Part shown: positions 1 through 8,291 of the stretch, piece by piece
Position numbering within the stretch: the first letter of the stretch is position 1
Layout of the letters: each line of letters begins with the position of its first letter
Origin: Caldilineaceae bacterium
GTDB lineage: Bacteria; Chloroflexota; Anaerolineae; Caldilineales; Caldilineaceae
NCBI GenBank assembly: GCA_026708085.1
Contig: JAPOVP010000099.1
Span: 1 to 64,000 of the forward strand
Direction of reading: 5' to 3'
Length of the DNA: 64,000 bases
The notes under the pieces: model-generated
What the model saw: only the letters and a program-made list of their open reading frames with translations
What the model was told of the DNA's origin: nothing
Database searches by the model: none
Translations under genes and position numbers: made by a program

Positions 1-3
1 TGT

Positions 4-22
4 GCGGGGGCTCCGCCCCCGC
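4..22. repeat. Short perfect GC-rich palindrome
   Basis: An 8-bp perfect inverted repeat (GCGGGGGC / GCCCCCGC) with a TCC loop sits at the left edge. No T-run follows on either strand, so it is not a standard intrinsic terminator. It may be the remnant of a dispersed palindrome or the end of an upstream transcription unit outside the window. Confidence 0.5.
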
Positions 23-135
23 AACGCCCCCTCTCCTACAACATGCCTCGTCGACTGGGGTGTCGACATTGGTAACGGGTGCCCAATCGAAAGTGTCTAG
101 CCAGGCCACGTCCCGCCATCCCCATCAAATCCCTG

Positions 136-160
136 TAGGGGCAGGCCTTGTGCCTGCCCT
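136..160. repeat. REP-like palindrome (GTAGGGGCAGGC type)
   Basis: GGGCAGGC (139-146) and GCCTGCCC (152-159) form an 8-bp inverted repeat around a CTTGT loop, preceded by GTAG. Elements of the form GTAGGGGC...GCCCC are common dispersed palindromes in Chloroflexota and cyanobacterial intergenic DNA; that assignment is from general knowledge. The rest of 1-265 shows no convincing gene: the short reading frames there lack ribosome sites. Confidence 0.5.
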
Positions 161-265
161 GCGGCTCGCCAAAAGCCTCTAAACGATTTTCGCCATCGCT
201 GGTACTGATTCCCCGCCAGACTGTTCCCACCCCATTTCTGGGATGCACCCACGCATTCCAACAGT

Positions 266-294
266 TTGACTTTTGTCGCTACAAGAACTATAGT
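266..294 (+). promoter_or_regulatory. Sigma-70-type promoter for the cysO operon
   Basis: TTGACT (266-271), a 17-nt spacer and TATAGT (289-294) give a near-consensus housekeeping promoter on the plus strand. Transcription would start near 301, leaving a leader of about 370 nt before the cysO start codon at 675. Confidence 0.75.
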
Positions 295-300
295 GACGCG

Positions 301-674
301 GAGGAAAACAATATCCGGGTATTCTTATCCTGATGCGTGCTCAAAGACAGCCAACCTACCTGAATACCTGCTCGTGTCCTTAGCGGGCGTCGCCAGCATG
401 ACGCTGGTGGTTTCCCGCTGTCCGGAACAGGAGCGATGAGGGCGTTCGCTTGGCTTTTGGCCCGCACTCGACGGACGTTTCCACTGTCGGAGTGACGCCA
501 GTCCATACCAGTAGGCGCAGGTACATTTCGGCTAGCGCTTGGAATCAGGATACCGTGCCAAGGTGGAATTCAAACGCCGGACTCATCGCTATGATGGTTC
601 CGGCGTTTTCTGTGGGGTCGCCCACGGCCTCGATCACTTTGTACTGAAACGATCTAGAAAAGGAGAGCCGAAGA
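301..674 (+). promoter_or_regulatory. Long structured leader RNA upstream of cysO (candidate riboswitch/attenuator)
   Basis: The leader has no credible open frame but several stable hairpins. GGTATTC pairs with GAATACC downstream, enclosing about 37 nt. At 382-419, AGCGGG/CCCGCT encloses CGCCAGC/GCTGGTG. At 465-494, CACTCGAC pairs with GTCGGAGTG with one bulged G. A terminator-like hairpin follows at 572-610 and a small hairpin at 612-625. The ribosome site AGGAG (661-665) lies 9 nt before the cysO ATG. Length, structure and a late terminator fit transcription attenuation. I could not match it to a known class: there is a TGGA inside AAGGTGGAA (561-567) as in T-boxes, but the flanking T-box pairing is missing. 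Function is inferred; structure is seen. Confidence 0.5.
572..610 (+). terminator. Terminator-like hairpin in the cysO leader
   Basis: AAACGCCGGA (572-581) pairs perfectly with TCCGGCGTTT (599-608). An inner CATC/GATG stem (584-587/593-596) extends it, and the T-run is TTTT (606-609). It lies inside the leader, about 65 nt before the cysO start, so it probably attenuates the operon rather than ending an upstream gene. The T-run is short and partly inside the stem, which lowers certainty. Confidence 0.55.
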
Positions 675-953
675 ATGGCAACTGTGTTCGTGCCGACCGC
701 GCTGCGCCGCTTCACCGCCGGGCAGTCGAAGGTGGAAGCGACCGGAACAACGGTTGGCGAAGTGATAGGTCAACTGGAAGGCAACTACCCGGGCATCGGT
801 GAGAGGCTTCTGGACGAAAACGGTAACGTTAAACGGTTCATTAACGTGTTCCGCAACGACGACGAGATTCGCACCCTGGACGGGCTGGCGACATCCGTCG
901 ACGATGGCGACAAGATATCAATTGTGCCGGCGATGGCCGGCGGGAGCAGGTGA
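675..953 (+). CDS. cysO: MoaD/ThiS/CysO-like ubiquitin-fold sulfur carrier
   Basis: This 92-residue protein has the beta-grasp sulfur-carrier pattern and a near-terminal Gly-Gly (89-90). The carrier is adenylated at Gly-Gly by a MoeB-type enzyme, converted to a thiocarboxylate and, in the CysO branch, used by a CysM-type synthase to make cysteine. The CysO assignment rests mainly on neighbours: a MoeB-rhodanese gene starts 3 nt downstream and a cysteine synthase follows. Two residues (Ser-Arg) follow the Gly-Gly, so the tail would have to be clipped before activation. AGGAG at 661 supports the start. A MoaD role in molybdopterin synthesis is less likely because no moa genes are nearby. Confidence 0.85.
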   Translation: MATVFVPTALRRFTAGQSKVEATGTTVGEVIGQLEGNYPGIGERLLDENGNVKRFINVFRNDDEIRTLDGLATSVDDGDKISIVPAMAGGSR

Positions 954-956
954 ACT

Positions 957-2228
957 ATGGCGCAACTCAACCGAGATCAACTGCTTCAGTTGGCAAGGAG
1001 CGAAGTCCAGGAGATCACTGTCAACGAGGTTAAGAACCGGGTCGACAGCGGCGATGACATGACGCTCATCGATATTCGTGAGCGCGATGAATGGGTACAG
1101 GGGCACATCCCTGACGCCTCATTCCTGCCGCGCGGTCATCTGGAGCTGCAGATCGAGCAACACCAGCCGGACCGCTCGCAACCGGTCGTGATCTACTGTG
1201 CCGGCGGCGTGCGCTCACTTCTGGCCGCACGCAATGTGCAGGAAATGGGCTATTCCGACGTCTACTCACTTAACGGCGGATTTGGCGGCTGGAAAAACGC
1301 AGGTCTGCCTTTCAAGGTGCCCACAGTGCTGTCCGATGAGCAGGGCATACGCTACAGCCGCCACACGATTCTGGATGAAATTGGAGAAGAGGGACAGATC
1401 AAGCTTCTCGACAGCAAGGTTCTCCTCATCGGTGCAGGCGGGCTGGGCAGCCCGGCCGCCATCTATCTGGCCGCCGCCGGTGTGGGCCAGCTCGGCATCA
1501 TTGACTTTGACGTGGTCGACGTTTCCAACCTGCAACGCCAGGTACTCCACGGGGAAAGCGACGTGGGCCGCCCCAAGGTTGAATCGGCCCGCGACCGCAT
1601 TGCCGAAATCAATCCTGATGTCACAGTCGTGGGCTATCGTGAACCAATCACGAGCCACAACGCCTTCGAGATCATGCGGGGCTACGATGTCGTGCTCAAC
1701 GGGTCCGACAACTTTCCCACCCGGTACCTGGTAAACGACGCCTGCCAGATGCTGGGCATCCCTCTCGTGGACGCCAGCATCTTCATGTTCGAGGGCCAGG
1801 TGACAGTCTATCTGCCAGAGCAGGCAGACGCCGGCAGTCCGTGCTATCGCTGCCTCTACCCGGACCCGCCACCGCCCGGCGAGGTTCCAAGTTGCGCCGA
1901 AGCCGGTGTGCTGGGCGTACTCCCCGGTATCGTCGGATCCATCCAGGCGATCGAGGCGATCAAACTGATCGTGGGTATAGGCGAACCTCTTTCTGGACAG
2001 CTACTCATGATCGATACGCTCGACATGACCTTCCGTACCCTCACTGTGAACCGGTCCGCCGACTGCCCCGTCTGCGGAGATGATCCGTCCGTCACCGAGT
2101 TGATCGACTACGAACAGTTCTGCGGCATGCCCAGCTTTGACGAGCATGCGACAGAGAACGTAGCCGAGGCATTTGCCGAGACGGTCACCGCCAATGGCGC
2201 CGCTCAGCCCGAACTGGTGAAGGCATAG
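957..2228 (+). CDS. Rhodanese-MoeB/ThiF fusion, sulfur-carrier adenylyltransferase/sulfurtransferase
   Basis: This 423-residue enzyme should adenylate the C-terminal glycine of the carrier and transfer sulfur to it. Residues about 18-115 are a rhodanese domain with the active cysteine C81 in YCAGGVRS. Residues about 128-390 are an E1/MoeB domain with the nucleotide loop GAGGLGSP (159-166), NLQRQV, and two CxxC pairs (CYRC and CPVC) typical of the structural zinc site. The rhodanese is N-terminal, whereas MoeZ/MOCS3 proteins carry it C-terminally. The last 40 residues are low-complexity. It lies between cysO and cysM with gaps of 3 and 15 nt, so the three genes are probably one operon. Confidence 0.9.
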   Translation: MAQLNRDQLLQLARSEVQEITVNEVKNRVDSGDDMTLIDIRERDEWVQGHIPDASFLPRGHLELQIEQHQPDRSQPVVIYCAGGVRSLLAARNVQEMGYSDVYSLNGGFGGWKNAGLPFKVPTVLSDEQGIRYSRHTILDEIGEEGQIKLLDSKVLLIGAGGLGSPAAIYLAAAGVGQLGIIDFDVVDVSNLQRQVLHGESDVGRPKVESARDRIAEINPDVTVVGYREPITSHNAFEIMRGYDVVLNGSDNFPTRYLVNDACQMLGIPLVDASIFMFEGQVTVYLPEQADAGSPCYRCLYPDPPPPGEVPSCAEAGVLGVLPGIVGSIQAIEAIKLIVGIGEPLSGQLLMIDTLDMTFRTLTVNRSADCPVCGDDPSVTELIDYEQFCGMPSFDEHATENVAEAFAETVTANGAAQPELVKA

Positions 2229-2243
2229 AATGAAACCAAGTCA

Positions 2244-3251
2244 ATGGATAGTGTTCAGCACTGTCCCCTGACGTTCAAGCCGCCAATGATTGCCCAGTCT
2301 TTGTCACCCGTAGTTGCAGAGAGCCACGCTGCAGATAGCCCGATCTCTTTGCTGGACGATATCGGCAACACGCCATTGCTGGATCTGACCCAATTCGCTC
2401 ACAGCTGCGGCGTCTCGGATAACGTAGACCTGTATGCCAAGGCAGAGTGGGCGAATCCTGGCGGGTCAGTAAAGGCGCGGGCAGCCCTGCAAATCGTAGA
2501 AGAGGCCGAAGCGGATGGGAGGTTGGGCGCCGGTCAGACGCTGATCGACAGCAGCAGCGGCAATACGGCCATCGCATACGCGCTGGTAGGCGCCGTCCGT
2601 GGATTCCCTGTCCATCTCGTGATGCCAGAAAATGTGAGCCGTGAACGTAAGGCTTTGGTGAAGGCGTACGGCGCAACCCTGATTGAATCGGACCCGCTGG
2701 AAGGTTCAGACGGGGCGATCCGTATGGTGAGGCAAATCGTCGCCGCGGACCCCGAACGTTACTTCTACGCAGACCAGTACAACAACGATGCCAACTGGCG
2801 CGCCCACTACGAGGGTACGGGCCCGGAGATCTGGCAACAGACCCAGGGACGGGTGACCCACTTCGTTGCCGGATTGGGAACGACCGGGACCTTTGTCGGC
2901 GCTGGCAGGTTCTTGCGCGAACAGAACGCGGCTGCACAGCTTGTTGCCGTGCAGCCCGAAGATGAACTTTCCGTTATCGAAGGGCTAAAATACCTGCCGA
3001 CAGCCATCACGCCAGGCATCTATGCCCCATCCTTGGTGGACCGTCACATGACTGTTTCTGCGGAGACCGCATGGGACGTCACGCAGGCCCTCGCGCGGGC
3101 GGCCGGGCTGTTTGTCGGTTTCAGTAGCGGCGCAGCCGTCGCAGCTGCCATCCAGGTTGCAAAGGAGCTTCCCCGCAGGGCAGACGGTGTCGTCGTCACC
3201 CTACTTCCCGACGACGGCAGCAAATATGTGAGCCTGGGTCTGTTCGACTGA
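2244..3251 (+). CDS. cysM: PLP-dependent cysteine synthase (CysM-like)
   Basis: This is a fold-type II PLP enzyme. The PLP lysine is K77 in GGSVKARA, followed by SSSGNTAIA (substrate/phosphate loop) and a C-terminal GFSSGAA loop. CysM-type enzymes use O-acetylserine or O-phosphoserine; the M. tuberculosis CysM uses O-phosphoserine and thiocarboxylated CysO. The upstream carrier and its activating enzyme support that chemistry here, but substrate choice cannot be read from the sequence. The ATG at 2244 lacks a clear ribosome site; a second ATG at 2286 would remove 14 poorly conserved residues and is a real alternative. It converges on the ABC exporter genes. Confidence 0.88.
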   Translation: MDSVQHCPLTFKPPMIAQSLSPVVAESHAADSPISLLDDIGNTPLLDLTQFAHSCGVSDNVDLYAKAEWANPGGSVKARAALQIVEEAEADGRLGAGQTLIDSSSGNTAIAYALVGAVRGFPVHLVMPENVSRERKALVKAYGATLIESDPLEGSDGAIRMVRQIVAADPERYFYADQYNNDANWRAHYEGTGPEIWQQTQGRVTHFVAGLGTTGTFVGAGRFLREQNAAAQLVAVQPEDELSVIEGLKYLPTAITPGIYAPSLVDRHMTVSAETAWDVTQALARAAGLFVGFSSGAAVAAAIQVAKELPRRADGVVVTLLPDDGSKYVSLGLFD

Positions 3252-3307
3252 AGCGAGCAGACCTTCTCTCAGGCCTCCGCTGGACATCCCATCTTAACCC
3301 ACTCCTC

Positions 3308-5907
3308 TCACTCCATACGCAGAGCCTCCGCCGGGTCTGTCCTGCTCATGCGCCAGGCCGGATAGAGACCGGCCAGCAGCGCGGCTGCCAGCGCAACCAC
3401 AAAGGCTTGCCCAAACTCCCCAACCTGCAGACGCATTGATAATGTCCAGCCGAATGAGCGCAGATTGATTATGTAGATGAGGATCAGCGCCAGGATGAAA
3501 CCGGTCGGTACCGCGATCAGTCCTGCGCTTGTTCCCAACAGGCCGGTCTCCAGGAGCGTGAGCCCCCACAGCTGCCGCCGGGTCATGCCGGTCGCCCTCA
3601 GCACCCCGATCTCCCTGGCACGTTCCAGTTGTAAACTCATCAAAGTACTCAGAATGCCGACGAATGCTACAAAGGTTGCCAGCAGCCGCAGAGCCACGGT
3701 GATGGCAAAAGTGCGATCGAACACCTCCAATGCGTTGCGACGGACGCCTCGATTGGAGTTGATCAACAGTTCCGCCTCGCCCGCGAATTCCCGGCGCAAC
3801 GCGTCCACGGTTTCGTCGACGTCGGCACCGGGCTCGACAAACAGAGCAATAGTTGAGAGCGAGTTATCGCTCCAGAATCTCCGGTATACGCTGTCGGACA
3901 TTAGCAGGGTGGGGTTCACGTCGAAGTCGTAGGTGATTCCAACCACGGTGAAACTCTGCTCTCCCGCATCGGACAGCAGTTGCAGGCCTTGACCGACCCG
4001 CAGTTTGAAACGGTTGGCCATCGTCTCGTTGATGACTACGCCGCCGGCCTCCACGGCACGCCAGGTAGCGGCCGTGTCTCCGACCGACTCACGGTAGCGG
4101 CGATCTGCTCCGGCGAGGTCGCGCAGCAAGGCTGCCAGTTGCACGTTGACCCGCTTGCCGCCAGGCAAGGTGGCAGCCACCTCCACCTCGCGGTTTGTCG
4201 AGAAGTCGCCAATATCCGGAAAGCTGGTAAGTTTCTCCAGCAGGGCCGGCTCCAGGGCGACATTATTTCGATTTGGGCCCAGTGCGGGCGCCGAGACGAA
4301 TATATCGGCCTGCAAGATCTCGTCCAGCCACTGCTCAACTGTCAGCCGGAAGGAGACGATCATCACCCCTACGCCAATGATCACGCTGACTGCGACCATG
4401 AGAGCTGCGATGGCTGCAGATGTGCGCGAGAGCGAGCGCATGATGTTTCGGGGGGCCATGCGCGTGAGGATGCCGAAACGACGGCTGAACATGCGGCGCA
4501 CGCCGTCCATCAGCAGATGCGTGAGCGCCGGAGTCACCAGCGCCGCACCCAGGATGACCGCGAACAGGCCGGCGAAAGCAACGACAAGATTCCATTCGGG
4601 AATGAGCAGAGCGGCGCCTAGCAGGCCAAGGAACAGCCCTGCTGCGGTGAGCCGCGGCAATGCACGGCGGGCCTTCTGCTCGATACTTGAGCGTAGTACG
4701 GCTCCCGCCGGAGGAACGCTCGTCGCCTCAAGCGCCGGCAGCAGAGCGGCCAGCAGTGCGGCGCCGATCCCGCTGAAAGCGCCTTTGGCAAGCGTCCAGA
4801 TCGGGACGTCGGCGCTACGTACGGCCACGACAAAGAAAAGATCGTTGATGGTCTGAGTGACGGCCTGTACCGCCCCCCGGCCCAGGAGAACACCTAGTCC
4901 CAAACCCAGTCCTGTGCCGATGACACCCAGAGCGGCCGCCTCAATCAGTATCATGACAAATAGCTCGCGGCGGGTCATGCCGAGCGCCCGCAAGATCCCG
5001 AGAACAGGTCGGCGCTGGACGACGCTGAAAGATACCGTGTTGTAAATGAGAAACATCCCGACAACCAGGGCGAGCAGGCTGAGAGCGGTCAGGTTGAGCC
5101 GGAAGGCGGCGGTCATCTCCTCTACCGTAGCCGTTCGCGCAGCGGGGCGAATGATACGAGCCCCCGCGGGCAGAATTTCTCTGATCTCTTCCAGACGGGC
5201 TATGCCTTCCGCACCCCCCGGCAGAATCAGATCGATGCGGTCCAGGCGGCCGACTCGCCCCAGTAACTCCTGCGCCGTGCTGATGTCGACAATGAGCAAA
5301 CCATCCAATGCGCGCCTGCTCAACTCGTTCGACGGAACCAACAACCCGGCTATGGTCAACCTATCCATCCGCGCGCCGATGCGAATCGGCAGCGAATGAC
5401 CAGGCTGCAGATTGTAGCGGTCGGCCACCGACTGCCCGATCAGAACGGTCTTGGGCTCCAGAAGAAAGGGCGTGATGTAGTCGCCGAAGCCTTCAACGTC
5501 GGTGGCGCTGGTAGTCTGGTCATTACCTCCCAAATAACTCCGAAAAGGCGGTTCAGCGAAGGGATCTATGCCGAGAAGACGCATCGGCTGGGCGTCCAGC
5601 TGCGGTACACTGACATAGCTTTCCACGACAGGGGCGCTGAGCCGAAATCCCAGTTCACGGCGCAGCCGCACGTAAAATGCGGAATCGACGCCGTCGGGCC
5701 CGCCGACCACCTGATGCGTTGCGCGGCCGGTGATCTGCTCGGTCCCAAGCGCAAAGGCCCGGTTGGCTGAGCCGTTCGCCAGATCGATGGCGACGATCAT
5801 GGCGACGCCGATGGCAACGCCGACCACTAGAAATACCGACTGCAGCGGACGGCGCCAGCTTTGCCGCCAAGCCAGTCGCAGCAGAGCGCGCCGAGGAAGA
5901 GCAACTC

Positions 5908-5911
<4 letters not shown>
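3308..5911 (-). CDS. ABC transporter permease, double FtsX/MacB-PCD type
   Basis: This 867-residue permease begins with a short cytoplasmic stretch and a membrane helix ([20 protein letters not shown]). A large extracytoplasmic domain follows, then a first FtsX helix set (about 270-400), a second periplasmic-type domain (about 500-730) and a C-terminal FtsX set (about 740-860). This is the two-FtsX layout of LolCE/MacB-like exporters that release lipoproteins or extrude peptides and lipids. I chose the ATG at 5911 because it overlaps the ATPase stop codon as ATGA, a mark of translational coupling. Substrate unknown. Confidence 0.85.
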
Positions 5912-6720
<809 letters not shown>

Positions 6721-6774
6721 CGCCCATTCACTCTGGTATTCGAAGCCGCCGTCATGGGAAACTCCGTAAGGCTC

Positions 6775-6783
6775 ATTCTATCA
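6775..6783 (-). promoter_or_regulatory. Extended -10 promoter for the ABC exporter operon
   Basis: Minus-strand TGATAGAAT has the TGn extension plus a TAGAAT hexamer, about 55 nt before the ATPase start. No good -35 is visible, as expected for an extended -10. The rest of 6721-6982 shows nothing else. Confidence 0.5.
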
Positions 6784-6982
6784 GTGTAGAGTGAAGGCGC
6801 GGAAAATAGCTGTGACGAAGATACCAGAGATGACACCTGTCCTTGTGCGCAATCATGACCGGTGTGCTCCTGAACTCACTGTTTGGATTCTTAACTGCCC
6901 GATGTTAGCCTTCACTGGTGGTGCTGGATTTTCGAGCAATTGGCCATGTTAAAGGTCCCCAAGTTAGGCAGAGAGGAAAGTA

Positions 6983-8215
6983 ATGAAGAGAGACTTGGAT
7001 CGATTGATGGAGGAACGTAACCTGGACGGCTTTCTCGTGCTGGGGGAAGGACACGGCCCGGTCATGAGATACCTGACCAGCGGCGGGTTCTTCGAAGGAG
7101 CGCTTCTATTGAAGCCGCGCGGTGAAGAGGTGACACTCGTCCACGGCATGATGGAACGAGACACGGCGGCAGACACCGGACTGCGCACAGTCAACCGCGA
7201 AGAGCATTTTAACGGATATGAGTTGCTCAAAGAGTTCAAAGGCGACAGGCTGGCGGCAAATGCTGCCTACGTTGCCCGCGCAATGGAGATGGTTGGGCTT
7301 CGCGGACGCGTTGGCGTTTACGGTTTGCAGGACGCCGGCGCGTCGTTGGCTCTGATGGACAAAGTGAAAGAGCAGATCGAGGGCATCGAAATCGTCGGCG
7401 AGTACGGCGAAACCCTCTTCAGCCAGGCTCTCGTCACAAAGGACGACGCCGAACTCGAAATATTGAAGCGTGCCGGAAGGCATACCTGTTCGGTGGTGGG
7501 TGACGTGCAGGCGTTCATTCAGGGGCACCAAGTGGGCCGGGAGGAGGTTCTGCTGAAGGCGGACGGGGAACCGCTGACTATCGGCGACGTCAAGGCATAC
7601 ATGCGCGGTCGCCTTCACGCCAACGGCCTGCAAGAAGACCACGGCACGATCTTTTCGCAAGGTCGGGATGCCGGTGTCCCCCACAATTCCGGTGATCCGG
7701 ATATGCCGTTGCAACTGGGCCGCTCCATCATCTTCGACATCTTCCCGACAACCGAAGAAGGCTACTTCCACGACATGACCCGCACCTGGAGTCTGGGCTA
7801 TGCAACCGACGAAGTTCAGGAAGCCTACGACCAGACCAAGGAGATTTTCGACCGCGTCATGGCAGAGCTGGAGTTGGGCCGGCCAATGCGTGAGTATCAG
7901 CTCATGACCTGTGACTACTACGAGAGCAAGGGTCACAAGACGGTGCGCAGCCATCCGGGGACGGAAGAAGGATACGTCCATGGCCTTGGCCACGGCATTG
8001 GCCTGGAGATTCACGAAGGGCCGAATTTCAGCCATGCCCAGGGCGAAGATAAAGTCCTGTTACCCGGCCATGTGGTGACAATCGAACCTGGGTTGTACTA
8101 TCCCAGTCGGGGGTACGGCGTGCGCGTCGAGGACGCGGTCGCCTACAACGAAGCGGGTGAACTGATTTGGCTTACTGACTATCCTTACGACTTGGTCATT
8201 CCAATGAAAGGATAG
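6983..8215 (+). CDS. M24 family metallopeptidase (Xaa-Pro aminopeptidase-like)
   Basis: This 410-residue protein has an N-terminal creatinase-like domain (1-160) and a pita-bread catalytic domain (about 170-405). The five metal ligands can be followed: Asp in IFDIFPT, Asp in FHDMTRTW, His in GLGHGIGLEIHEGP, Glu in VTIEPGLYY and Glu in RVEDAV. The family removes N-terminal residues before proline or cleaves dipeptides, using two metal ions, usually in the cytoplasm. GAGAGGAAA precedes the ATG at good distance. It stands alone between two minus-strand units; substrate unknown. Confidence 0.88.
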   Translation: MKRDLDRLMEERNLDGFLVLGEGHGPVMRYLTSGGFFEGALLLKPRGEEVTLVHGMMERDTAADTGLRTVNREEHFNGYELLKEFKGDRLAANAAYVARAMEMVGLRGRVGVYGLQDAGASLALMDKVKEQIEGIEIVGEYGETLFSQALVTKDDAELEILKRAGRHTCSVVGDVQAFIQGHQVGREEVLLKADGEPLTIGDVKAYMRGRLHANGLQEDHGTIFSQGRDAGVPHNSGDPDMPLQLGRSIIFDIFPTTEEGYFHDMTRTWSLGYATDEVQEAYDQTKEIFDRVMAELELGRPMREYQLMTCDYYESKGHKTVRSHPGTEEGYVHGLGHGIGLEIHEGPNFSHAQGEDKVLLPGHVVTIEPGLYYPSRGYGVRVEDAVAYNEAGELIWLTDYPYDLVIPMKG

Positions 8216-8227
8216 ATAAGCGCGGGC

Positions 8228-8257
8228 AAAAAAAATGAGAGGGGAACTCCCCCTCTC
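8228..8257 (-). terminator. Intrinsic terminator of the S41 protease gene
   Basis: GAGAGGGG (8237-8244) pairs with CCCCTCTC (8250-8257). On the minus strand the stem is followed by a run of eight T (complement of 8228-8235). It lies 34 nt after the S41 stop codon. On the plus strand there is no adequate T-run, so it would terminate the M24 gene poorly. Confidence 0.85.
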
Positions 8258-8291
8258 ACTTCGCCATCTTCTTTTGTTACGTCAGGCAGCG

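Noticed and set aside
315-375. SAM-I riboswitch, from CTTATCC and a GCCAACC near a P1-like helix
   Set aside because: Only short fragments match. The enclosed region is about 37 nt, far too small for the SAM-I core.
540-610. T-box riboswitch in the cysO leader
   Set aside because: GGTGGA precedes the terminator, but the antiterminator pairing (AGGG with CCCT around the bulge, followed by GCG) is not present and no specifier loop was found. Kept only as an unassigned leader.
8237-8257. Terminator for the M24 peptidase on the plus strand
   Set aside because: The T-run is only on the minus strand side, so it serves the S41 gene.
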